Assembly (NCBI GenBank): GCA_035048495.1
Contig: CM068546.1
Coordinates: 30,150,674 to 30,214,673, forward strand
DNA: 64,000 nt
DNA from: Euptelea pleiosperma
Taxonomy: Eukaryota; Streptophyta; Magnoliopsida; Ranunculales; Eupteleaceae
Direction of reading: 5' to 3'
The notes beneath the pieces are model-generated. The model saw only the letters and a program-made list of their open reading frames with translations. It was not told the DNA's origin and did no database searches. This document shows positions 57,701-64,000 of this stretch, piece after piece. Position 1 is the stretch's first letter; each line of letters opens with the position of its first letter. The translations under genes were made by a program, and so were the position numbers.

Positions 57701-59481
57701 GTTCGGCAATTGAAGCAAAACTTTCAGCCTACTCAGACATTGGCAAAAATCACGAGGAATTATTAACAAGTGATTCTCGTTGGAGAAGCAGTGGCTTCTG
57801 TGAATTTGAGAAATTCTTGTTTAGCTTTCTAGATGGATCAACAGATACAGGAATGGAAAGAATGAAGCTTAAGCTAGGAACACCAGTTGGAATTGCGGAC
57901 CGACTACTTGCTGCTTGTGAAACACTTGTGAGGAAGGACTGTGAATCTGTCAATCAGGATTTAATCTCAGTCAATGAAATATCTAGTGGAGTCAAAGAGT
58001 ATGCAATGAAGATGGAAAGCGAGAGCATGTCTTGGAGGAGACAGATTTTGTCACTGGTATGCTCCTATTGAGTCAAATTTTTGGTTCATGAATATGTTGT
58101 GGGATGGTGCAGATATATATTATGTTATTCAGTTTTTCTATGATCTTGTTCTAAAATTCCTTGGGAATATACATACTTGATATTTAAGTGGAAGGTCCCT
58201 TTTTAACACTGTGTTAATGAGAAAGGATCCATGTATGTGACTTGCAGATTGATAAAGCAAAAGCACGGGCTGTAAGGGTTGTAGAATCTACTCTTCAATT
58301 GTCGAATCTTGATCTTGTTGCTTCCTACGTTTTCAAAGGGGAGAAATCCGGTTCAATGCCTGCCATCTCAAGTGTTCAAAATGATATTATGGTTCCTGCA
58401 CTTTCTGATACACAAGTAAGTTATGGTATTTTAACCTGAATAGAACCTGAAATTCTAGCTCTGAAATATAGTGTGTGTTTCTGCTGCTCTATTCCTATAT
58501 ATGGTGAAGAATATTCGCTTCCTGAAGCTTGGTTTGCGTAGTCATTAAGTACAGGATTCTCAAAAGCAAGGTTTTAAATGGACCGTTATAACGGACAGGG
58601 GGCGCTACCATTAATTCCGTTTTAACACATGTTATAACGCCTCGATATTTTAACGGACAATAATGGAAAATAACAGAATAAAAATAAAATTTTATTACTT
58701 TCACAAATAATGGCCGTTATAATGGTTTTATAACGGATTTAACGGCTGTTATTTGTTAGAATTTAAAATGGACTTTAAATTTGAAATTCAAAATTCAAAG
58801 AAAATGAATTTTAAAATAACGGAAAAAATGAGAGTAACAAATGTTTTTATTTTAAAGCGTTTATTTTAAAAATAACGGCCGTTATAATGGGATAATGTTA
58901 AATTGGAAATAACGTAACGGGGTCAGAGCATTACCATTATAAAGGCCATTATTTTCGTTATAATGGCTGTATTTTAAACCGTGCTAGAAAGTACTGCTAT
59001 TAAAAATATTTAAGGTTCAATTAACAAAATTGTGAAAATCATTTTTAATTTGGAAAAGATCTTCTAAAATATGATAAATCATATTATAATAAATCTCAGA
59101 TTACCATGATTTGTATAGCATTTTAGAGACTCATATACTACATTGGTTAATCATGTATTGCTGAAGGATACTTTGAACCGTAGTCTGTGTAATGTTAGTT
59201 GGCTTTGACATTTCCTGGATCTCTTTTCTTTATACTGTTTTGTCATTTAGAAACTACTAGAGGAATATTTGATATGGTTACAATCAAATAATGCTCGTGA
59301 GGAGAGGCTCTACAAGGAAACTTTTGAGAAGAGATGGCCTTCATTTGTTGACCGGCACAATCAGGAGCATTTGGGAACTTATGAAGTGGTGAAGAAAGGA
59401 GAGGAGCTCAGCATGAAAGCGATAGAAACTTTCAGTGCTAGTGCTGCTGCAAAACTTTTTGAGCAAGAAATCCGTGAAGTG
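34915..59481 (+). CDS. FZL: FZL, FZO-like dynamin-related GTPase of chloroplasts (3' end outside the window)
   Basis: Nine exons fit: 34,915-35,407; 40,219-40,775; 40,898-40,966; 46,280-46,477; 48,010-48,141; 57,360-57,446; 57,616-58,056; 58,248-58,415; 59,251-59,481. They give 792 codons with no stop or frameshift. Residues 1 to about 45 look like a plastid transit peptide (rich in S, T, R, K; few acids). Next is a thiamine-phosphate-synthase-like block ([20 protein letters not shown] at about 142-161). The GTPase follows: G1 GEFNSGKST at 374-382, G2 threonines at 400-401, G3 DTPG at 444-447, G4 NKAD at 502-505. A helical stalk follows. Arabidopsis FZL (about 910 aa) ends in two membrane segments and a coiled coil; those exons are not in the window. 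In Arabidopsis FZL acts on thylakoid and envelope membranes and affects thylakoid organisation and chloroplast shape. All catalytic motifs are intact, so a working gene is likely despite the transposon-filled introns. Confidence 0.93.
35690..36840 (-). pseudogene. RTE-type LINE reverse transcriptase remnant in FZL intron 1
   Basis: On the minus strand: [20 protein letters not shown], then the RT block [17 protein letters not shown]; in another frame [15 protein letters not shown] and LFADDM (the active-site FADD). Further on, decayed sequence corresponds to the conserved end region ([18 protein letters not shown]). Frames change and stops occur, so it is dead. It is antisense to FZL. Confidence 0.85.
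37682..38955 (+). pseudogene. L1-type LINE ORF2 C-terminal fragment in FZL intron 1
   Basis: Plus-strand pieces: [33 protein letters not shown], then the zinc-finger reverse-transcriptase block [20 protein letters not shown] and, after a frame change, [44 protein letters not shown] and FFEDFVFRW. It is 5'-truncated. An 18-base G run at 38,095-38,112 interrupts it. The tail is near 38,955 (TTTTCAATAATATTTATACT). Confidence 0.85.
38970..39152. repeat. Two-copy tandem duplication in FZL intron 1
   Basis: A unit of about 98 bases (GAGTTTTTTTTGGTAATGCG, TAGGACCAATGGAGTTGATG, ACATCTTTGTGGTGAGAAA) is present twice with few differences, directly after the L1 3' end. It could be the duplicated LINE junction. 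Confidence 0.85.
40219..40775 (+). CDS. FZL: FZL exon 2: rest of N-terminal domain
   Basis: Acceptor TTACAG. Completes GLY then [10 protein letters not shown]; carries [35 protein letters not shown] and [15 protein letters not shown], the later strands of the barrel-like domain. It ends KAAPL in phase 0 at a GTGATC donor. This is the longest exon in the window. Confidence 0.92.
40898..40966 (+). CDS. FZL: FZL exon 3: link to the GTPase domain
   Basis: 23 codons, [20 protein letters not shown] then VIV, ending immediately before the P-loop glycine. Acceptor GGCAG, donor GTAATT; both phase 0. The next exon is 5.3 kb away. Confidence 0.9.
42213..42232. repeat. (ACAT)n microsatellite
   Basis: Five units of CATA/ACAT in FZL intron 3. 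Confidence 0.8.
42735..43131 (-). pseudogene. L1 3' fragment, host of a nested L1, in FZL intron 3
   Basis: Minus strand: [48 protein letters not shown] and [14 protein letters not shown], the same C-terminal region as at 38,600. It is 5'-truncated where the second L1 fragment joins. The order suggests the neighbour inserted into it. Confidence 0.8.
43132..43530 (-). pseudogene. L1 3' fragment, nested, in FZL intron 3
   Basis: Minus strand: [60 protein letters not shown] non-coding 3' end and a short A-tail follow (plus strand TTTTTTTTGATAAGTATAGA at about 43,134). It matches a more upstream part of ORF2 than its neighbour, fitting a later insertion. Confidence 0.8.
43790..43865 (+). mobile_element. 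RTE-type LINE 3' tail
   Basis: GAATTGAATGGCGGAATGGG, then GCCGACCCCAAACTTTTGGG, GTAAGG and a GATGATGATGA tail. A matching tail is at 47,845. Only the last 75 bases of the LINE are present. Confidence 0.7.
43866..45168. other. FZL intron 3, unassigned part
   Basis: No exon or known element was recognised. At about 44,480-44,640 are CTTTATAACGGTCCG and AACAACTGTTATTTTGG, possibly a decayed member of the AACGG MITE family seen at 58,567. Confidence 0.4.
45169..45490 (-). repeat. SINE-like tRNA-derived repeat, about 1.7 tandem copies
   Basis: A 192-base unit starting TAAACAACCATTT(G/A)CCCCAAA, with GATCGACCTGTTGGGGAAAG, occurs at 45,169 and again at 45,362 (truncated). On the minus strand each unit begins AACATGGTATCAGAGCC and continues to GGTTCAAATCTCC, resembling the A and B boxes of a tRNA-derived SINE. 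Confidence 0.6.
46280..46477 (+). CDS. FZL: FZL exon 4: P-loop and switch I
   Basis: Begins exactly with [18 protein letters not shown] (G1), then [11 protein letters not shown] (G2 threonines). It ends HAPILKE at donor GTTAGT. 66 codons, phase 0 at both ends. Confidence 0.93.
46795..46975 (+). repeat. Possible SINE with A-rich tail
   Basis: Contains GGTCATGTGTTCGAGAATCC (B-box-like GTTCGAGAATCC) and GGGGTCTCTTC, then ends in TATCAAAAAAAACAAAG. Length and tail fit a SINE. The A box is not clear. Confidence 0.4.
47845..47925 (+). mobile_element. RTE-type LINE 3' tail in FZL intron 4
   Basis: GAATTGAATGGCGGAACTGG, GCAGCCGACCCCATAACGTT, GGGATAACGCTTATGATGAT and a short ATG-repeat tail. 5'-truncated to about 80 bases. 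Confidence 0.75.
48010..48141 (+). CDS. FZL: FZL exon 5: DTPG switch II
   Basis: [19 protein letters not shown] with G3 DTPG, then [20 protein letters not shown]. 44 codons, acceptor ATCAG, donor GTATGA. Intron 5, the longest (9.2 kb), follows. Confidence 0.93.
48399..48965 (-). repeat. Three-copy tandem array of a SINE-like, tRNA-derived unit
   Basis: Units start at 48,399, 48,575 and 48,772 (periods 176 and 197; the third is about 194 long). Each begins GAACAACCAC or GACAACCAC and ends GCTCTGATACCATGTT or close. On the minus strand the unit opens AACATGGTATCAGAGC, then GGTTCGAGTCC (a perfect B box) about 35 bases later. It is related to the copies at 45,169. Confidence 0.7.
49195..49363 (+). 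repeat. 5' LTR of the FZL-intron copia
   Basis: 169 bases, TGTTAATGTAACATAGGGG to TTTACTGGACA, directly followed by the primer-binding site. Confidence 0.85.
53835..54003 (+). repeat. 3' LTR of the FZL-intron copia
   Basis: Starts TGTTAATGTAACATAGG after GGGGAG. It differs from the 5' LTR at roughly one base in ten by eye, including small indels, so the insertion is not recent. The exact last base and target duplication are unclear. Confidence 0.85.
54145..54530. repeat. Direct repeat, copy A, in FZL intron 5
   Basis: Starts AGAATTTAATGTACAACAAT and ends AACCATGCTTCA. Nearly identical to 55,665-56,042. It contains TAGGCGTCTCGGCCGAGATG, a palindrome (CTCGGCCGAG), near its right end. Related to 5400-5710. 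Confidence 0.85.
54531..55410. repeat. AT-rich ATAATATTATA satellite-like DNA with an embedded MITE
   Basis: About 54,600-54,800 and 55,170-55,410 consist almost only of A and T (TATAATATAATATATTATA patterns, ending in a pure TA run at 54,763-54,789). A MITE at 54,801-55,166 lies between them, so one AT tract was probably split by the insertion. Confidence 0.75.
54801..55166. mobile_element. MITE, GGGTCGGGCCCC end, in a TA run
   Basis: Left GGGTCGGGCCCCGTTGACAG, ATCTAAAATGACAGG; right CCTGTCATTTTAGATATGTC, AACAGAGCC (inverted). The interior carries the foldback module (GACCGTACAAATGTTTGTCC; ACAAACATCCATACGG) and GCCACGTGGCTTATATTGTG. Same family as 7518-7915; the right terminus is shortened. 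Confidence 0.8.
55527..55552. repeat. Poly-G run of 26
   Basis: 26 consecutive G in FZL intron 5, between the AT-rich block and the second direct repeat. True length may differ because long homopolymers are error-prone in sequencing. Confidence 0.8.
55665..56042. repeat. Direct repeat, copy B, in FZL intron 5
   Basis: Matches copy A from AGAATTTAATGTACAACAAT to AACCATGCTTCA with only scattered differences (for example TTGGTGGCAGGA against TTGGTGTTAGGA). The 1.1 kb between the copies is unique to this interval. Confidence 0.85.
56043..57359. other. FZL intron 5, unassigned right part
   Basis: AT-rich, no recognisable element. An open frame at 56,989-57,177 has no similarity to the FZL protein and breaks the G3-to-G4 order, so it is not an exon. 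Confidence 0.5.
57360..57446 (+). CDS. FZL: FZL exon 6: NKAD guanine-specificity motif
   Basis: 29 codons: [20 protein letters not shown] then ADIYQNTSE. The acceptor TTTTCAG is good, the donor GTTTAA is weak. G4 (NKAD) is intact. Confidence 0.92.
57616..58056 (+). CDS. FZL: FZL exon 7: end of GTPase domain and start of helical region
   Basis: 147 codons from [16 protein letters not shown] through [20 protein letters not shown], where PVSAR is the usual position of G5. It continues with [31 protein letters not shown] and helix-rich sequence to SWRRQILSL. Short introns (169 and 191 bases) flank it. Confidence 0.93.
58248..58415 (+). CDS. FZL: FZL exon 8
   Basis: 56 codons: [34 protein letters not shown] to ALSDTQ. 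Acceptor TTGCAG, strong donor GTAAGT. Confidence 0.92.
58567..58983. mobile_element. AACGG-rich hAT-type MITE in FZL intron 8
   Basis: Starts CAAGGTTTTAAATGGACCGT and ends TGGCTGTATTTTAAACCGTG (inverted). The flanks CTCAAAAG and CTAGAAAG agree at 6 of 8 bases, as for an aged 8-bp duplication. The interior is full of CCGTTATAACGG-type palindromes. Same design as 23,862-24,229. Confidence 0.8.
59251..59481 (+). CDS. FZL: FZL exon 9 (last in the window)
   Basis: 77 codons: [36 protein letters not shown], then [16 protein letters not shown]. Donor GTGAGT. In Arabidopsis this is followed by the hydrophobic segments; no matching exon is found up to base 64,000. Confidence 0.92.
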
Positions 59482-60749
59482 GTGAGTTTAGTTTTCTTAT
59501 GCAAGTAAAATTAATGTTCATTAACAAAGTGAGCATCCTCAAATGGTGTCATCTTCGACTCCTTGATCTGTTCTCCCTTTCTCCTATTTTTCCTTAATGA
59601 ATATGTCATGTACTTATTCTTTTTATGCTGCTTGTTTGTATATTGTAAAATTAAGATATGATAAACATATGCTAATCTACTAAGATTTGAAGATGCTAGG
59701 CCACTGTGATACATGATTATGGTTTGTTTGCTCACACAGTGGCTTATAAATTGTTTTTGGAGGTCAACATTGACTCCATGTTTCCTTGTTAGGTCTATTT
59801 TTACTATAGTATTTTTCTTTGTGCTCCAGGATCTTGGCCTGTTGTTATAGGGGAAGTGTTAGAGCTGCAGTATTGCATGGATGCTGAGTCCCCTTAATGC
59901 ACACTGGAAATTCCTTTTCCATATGTAACATGAAGAGAAGAAAAACCCCTGAAAAGATCCTTCAGTTTGTGGTGAGAGTTCCTGCAAACAATTGTGAAAG
60001 CCTCAAATACGAGTTCCCAATTAAAAGAAACCCTTGGTTCTAGTGGGAAGCTGGACAACAACTCTAGGAAGAAAAACAACTCTAAGAAGAAGAAAAATTT
60101 CTTCTTTGAAAAGATTTGGGCTTCAAAATTCTGGCATAAGAGCCAGCCATCCCTTTCTTCTTTTATGTATATCAAATCCGCTTCTTGATTACAAGAGTTT
60201 CCTTAGCTTCTAGGAAACCTTCCCAATATAACTCCCTATAGATCACTAGGGATCTCTCTCTCTGTCTCTATTTGCTATTTACTCAACATAAATATAGAAA
60301 TAAAAGACTTTTATGGACCACATGGTCCATCTTAATGTAATACCCTGCAAACTATCTATAGGGCCTGTCCTACCTATGGCCCATCTTATTAAAATGCATC
60401 ATCACTGTTCATCTTGCTCCTAAACATAAAATCAGTCCAACCATCTGATAACAACAATTGTCATGCATGCTCTCCATTTTTTTTAATGCCTCGTCCTCCT
60501 ATAGACTTTGATTGTCCGCGAATCTCCTTTAGACAAGTAATCCAAATTGATCTCTTCCTCTTTTTGTAAGATCAGGTCATGATGATTGTTGTCACCCTCT
60601 CCCACAAGTCTACCTCGGTTCACATTGTCATGTTGTAGAAGTTTTTGTGGTATGCACCTACAATAGGGTGCTACATACAATACAACTTGACCTTGATGTG
60701 TATGACATATATTAAGCATAGGGTGCGCTCTCTGTGCTTGACATCAATT
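59482..60749. other. FZL last intron, left part
   Basis: No exon recognised. About 59,950-60,400 looks like old LTR or non-coding transposon sequence (CTTCCCAATATAACTCCC, TGGACCACATGGTCCAT palindrome), but no boundaries could be set. Confidence 0.4.
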
Positions 60750-61838
60750 AAGGCTGCAACTTGGGCAGGTTGGGTTAGGTTGGGGGTCAACCTGATCTTC
60801 AAGGCTGTGAGCCCAATGTTGGGCCCAAGTTTCTCAGCCTGAGCCCAATCCGATGGGTTTGGTTGGGTTGGTCGATTACTCATAATCTCACAATAGTTTC
60901 TTCATCTTTATTGGACTAAGTTCAAGAGAATATAATAAAGTTCAACAACTACTACCCAAATGAAAATGAACAAAAGAAAGAATAATTTAAATAACATACA
61001 AGAATTCCTAACTCATAAAACAATCAAAACCTACTCTACATCAGAGGAAAACCAAGAAATTCCAAGAAGACCGGCGTCCATTAGAATGAAATTCCAAGAA
61101 GACCGGCATCCATTAGAATAGAATTAAGACCCGCCCAGTCAAAGGGAAGAGTGAATCGCCCCATAGTTTCTTTTAAAAGGATAAAACCGGTAGTATAAAA
61201 GCTACCCTTTAAATCAGTGGAAAACAGAAGTATGACGAAGAAAGACAGATTAGATGCCTCTGAACTACAAGGCAAATTTCTCTTAGGTTTGCCACTCTTG
61301 TACCATAAAAATAGTATGGGTACGGCTAGGTCCTTTCTTTTCTTTGATTTTCATGGCTTGTCTAGAACCATTTGTGTGTATTTCGATAGTGGCCTTGTGA
61401 TAGATTTGTTTCAAACTAAAAAGACATAAAGAGAAAAGAGCAAAGAGAGGGAAAAGAGAAGTAGAGAGCAAAGAACTATTCAAGAAACAAGAGAGGAGGA
61501 AGTTACTTGAGGAGTCGAGGATGGTGTCAATGGCGGCGAAAAGGATGACAATGTGTGGTGTGGTGAGGGAAACCCTAACCCTAAGACTCATTAGAAGTTA
61601 GAGAAGGGGGAGAGATGAGGTCAGGCTGCTATTATTTAAGTGTTAGAGATTTACCGTTGTATATATAAAATATATTTATATGTTAATCGGCTCGGGTTGG
61701 GTCGGGTTGCATGAAGTCTTAGCCCGAGTCCAACTTGATTTTGATCGGGTTTCGAAACCAAGCTCGAGCCTGAGTACTGAAGAGGCCAACCCAACCCGGC
61801 TCAAAGTTTTGTTGGGCCCGCCCAGGTTGCAGCCCTAG
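60750..61838. mobile_element. Non-autonomous hAT-like element, exact 8-bp target duplication, in FZL last intron
   Basis: Left AAGGCTGCAACTTGGGCAGG, right CGCCCAGGTTGCAGCCCTAG. CATCAATT occurs exactly at 60,742-60,749 and 61,839-61,846. Subterminal GGGTTGGG/CCCAACCC repeats match the 20,393 element. It is about 1.1 kb with no transposase. The open frames inside (for example 61,283-61,591 minus) have no known domain. Confidence 0.88.
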
Positions 61839-61846
61839 CATCAATT

Positions 61847-62209
61847 TGTGCCTTGTGGCACACTTGGTGATCGTCTAGACCGTTGAACAGGAGGGATACT
61901 CCTTGAGTTAGCGGCAACCTCAGAGTTACTCTGTTTAAGGAATCCTAACATCTTAATAGCTTGATGGTGATAAACCAGTGCCCTAATTATTGATTGTTGA
62001 AAAGATTGCCCTTGAACACTATCTGGTTGAAGATGCTACGGTTCATCCAAGAGGTAGCCTAATGTGTGGAAAGTTTGGAATCTTTGGATTAATTACCAAG
62101 TGTGCCATGTGGTACACATCCAGGTCAATTATAGCAAATTTTGTATATATCACTGCATGTAGTACACGACCTCAATATATGTCTGTATGTCTGTGATTGC
62201 GTGTATGTA
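61847..62209. other. Unassigned intron sequence
   Basis: No recognisable element. The 68-codon frame at 61,990 has no similarity I can name. Confidence 0.4.
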
Positions 62210-63300
62210 TGTACTTTTTTATAGGTATAATGATTATAGTATTATGAAACAGGGTTGATACAACCCATTGTACAAAAAATATAGTGGTTAGAAAGAGATC
62301 AATACCAAATATTGAAGAAAAAAACCTATCACCCCCCAAAAAGAATTCACAAAGGCCCTAGGAGAACGGTCTCCCACTTGTGGAATAGCTTTTGGACTAT
62401 GACACTGGAAAACTTCTAATATTGATGCTTAAATAAGCAATGACAACTTTGTCTTCTTGATGACCTACTCTAGAGTTCCATATTTGTCTTCACATATCCT
62501 AGTATTGCATTCTTTCCATAAGTTCCAACAAAGAGCAAGTGGGAGCAATCTCCAAATCATGCAACCTCTTTTATTGGAGTCATTGGACACTCCAATCGAC
62601 CAACATATAAGGAGCTCAATAACTTTGCTTGGGATAACCCAATTCAAACCAAAGCTAGATGAATTCACTCTAAATGGTAGTCCAGAAAGTGAATAAGCAA
62701 ATCATCAACCGACTTCACATTCGCTTTGCAGAGGAAGCACGCGTTCAGCGTGATTTTCTTCTGCTAATAAGGAGATCAACTGTTAAAATTTTGTCCAAGG
62801 CTGCTGTCCAAACAAAAAAGGCTACTTCAGAATAGGGCTACTCCACACAAGCTTCGCTGGAAAGAGAAATGAGTTGTAGCAACCTAACTCCAAATAGAAA
62901 GGTCTATCAGAAAAAGCGCCTCTAAGCCCTGGACTCCAAAGTCCTCTATCAGCTATATCAGAATGCATCATCACTCCATTAATACACTCCAAAATTTTGG
63001 CACATTGATCGATTTCCTAGTCAATTAAGTTCCTCTTGAACTTGGGGTTCCACACTAATCTGCCCTTCATCCTCTCAAAATTCTCCATAACAACCGAATC
63101 TTTGCTTGGTGCCATGCTATAGAGCACTGGGAAGACCCTACAAAGGGGATCATCCCCGCACCAAGTATCTTCCCAAAACTTCACTCTATCATCTCTACCC
63201 ACCTCAAAATGAGTGCCTTCACATAATGGCTGAAAATTGTTAACCTTCACTTGATATTTTTACCCCTTCACTATACCATATCAATTTGACTGAAGGAAAA
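62210..63300 (-). pseudogene. L1-type LINE ORF2 C-terminal fragment
   Basis: Minus strand: FEVGRDDRVKFWEDTWCGDD, PLCRVFPVLYSMAPSKDSVV (63,017-63,250). After frame changes comes MIWRLLPLALCWNLWKECNT, RICEDKYGTLE (62,465-62,570). The same protein region is found in the L1 pieces at 38 kb and 43 kb. It is 5'-truncated and has stops. The tail is near 62,215. Confidence 0.8.
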
Positions 63301-64000
63301 TTTTGGTCATTTGAACAGATTGTGGAAGAATTCTGTAAAAAATGGGCAGTTGAGAAAGCAAGAGGATCCAATACAAGTTGGGATGTGGCATGTCCAACTA
63401 TTGGCCTCTACTCCTAGAGGGAATACCATAATTTCACACCTCCTTGCGGCGTTTTTGGACTTCCCCAAGTTACTCTAACAAATTACAAAAATACCGTTAT
63501 TTATTCATTATTTTAAAATGGCACCGTCTTCCCCTAGGCAAAATTGCTATTATCGTTTTAATTGTCTTCTAAAGTTTTCTAAAGTTTTTCTTGACTTCTA
63601 ACAAAAATACAACCTATATATATTCGAAGGAGCACCTTTCCATCTATAACCCTTGAGAAAAGAGGGAAGCATAGTGGTTTTACCTTTGGTAGTGCTATTT
63701 TCCTATTTAATTACACTTCCTAGGAAAACATGGTGTCTCAAAAGATAAAAGCCACATGAATAATTTATCGTTTGGGACTTTTTCATCTCTTGGAGTTGTG
63801 AAAGCTGCACCATATACTATATAGCAGATCACCTTAAAGGTGAAGTGGATGGTCCAGAATTTTTCAACTTGCAAATTGTAATCCACTTTTTTCTAAAATT
63901 TATTTCTGAAGGAGGTTTGGTGTGTTCCATTCTCCGTACACTATTTTATTCAGTGTTGAACACAATTGTAGTTGTTTGATAGCCTTCCCTCTTATAAATC
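63301..64000. other. Right edge: presumed FZL intron, nothing assigned
   Basis: No exon, element end or RNA gene recognised up to the end of the window. Confidence 0.4.

Noticed and set aside
61283..61591. 102-codon minus-strand frame
   Set aside because: Lies inside the non-autonomous hAT-like element; hydrophobic low-complexity sequence with no known domain.
59482..64000. Final FZL exons with the membrane segments
   Set aside because: I looked for hydrophobic, glycine-rich sequence following an AG acceptor in the expected phase and found none; the intron appears to continue past the edge.
1..64000. tRNA, snRNA or microRNA genes
   Set aside because: tRNA-like boxes occur only in SINE-like repeats and primer-binding sites; no cloverleaf or conserved snRNA sequence was seen. 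Hairpins belong to foldback transposons.

Overview
This is nuclear DNA of a flowering plant: spliced genes with GT-AG introns, TANGLED1 and FZL orthologues, plant Ty1/copia, LINE, hAT, Mutator-type and Helitron sequences, and a plastid rDNA insert. I cannot name the species. Very long introns and dense, nested transposons suggest a large-genome woody lineage; a magnoliid is only a guess.

Three host genes are visible, all on the + strand. (1) About 8.4-10.6 kb: an F-box/LRR/FBD protein gene with three clear coding exons and a missing or very short first exon. (2) 25,199-26,964: TANGLED1 (TAN1), four exons, 343 codons, complete. (3) 34,915 to beyond the right edge: FZL, the chloroplast dynamin-like GTPase. 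Nine exons (792 codons) are present. The introns are swollen by transposons (4.8, 5.3 and 9.2 kb, and a last one over 4.5 kb), and the C-terminal membrane exons lie outside the window.

Layout: 0-3.4 kb is a cluster of LTR-retrotransposon pieces. 3.5-8 kb is AT-rich with foldback repeats. 8.4-10.6 kb is the F-box gene. 11.4-12.7 kb is a 1.3-kb inverted repeat. 12.9-14.2 kb holds MITEs and a hAT fragment. 14.2-20 kb is a decayed minus-strand copia element, apparently split by a CT-rich insert. 20.4-25 kb is a run of TIR elements, several with exact target-site duplications, ending about 170 bp before TAN1. 27-29.4 kb is mostly unassigned. 29.4-34.6 kb is a deep nest: two Helitron-like elements head to tail, one with a plastid 16S fragment and a hAT insertion, the other split by a 2.6-kb element that itself contains a palindrome-array foldback. 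From 34.9 kb on is FZL, whose introns carry an RTE-type LINE, three L1 3' fragments, SINE-like arrays, a whole copia element and a hAT element.

The most unusual pattern is one roughly 100-bp foldback module (arm motif CGTATGGATGTTTGGCC, then GGTGGACCTACAAACCAAAA). It recurs more than a dozen times inside elements with unrelated ends: a TIR element with 8-bp target duplication, a TIR element with 9-bp duplication, a CAGGGCC-ended hAT element and two Helitron 3' ends. No bacterial-type system, CRISPR array or functional RNA gene was found. All coordinates and splice sites were read by eye; transposon boundaries without a stated target-site duplication are approximate.
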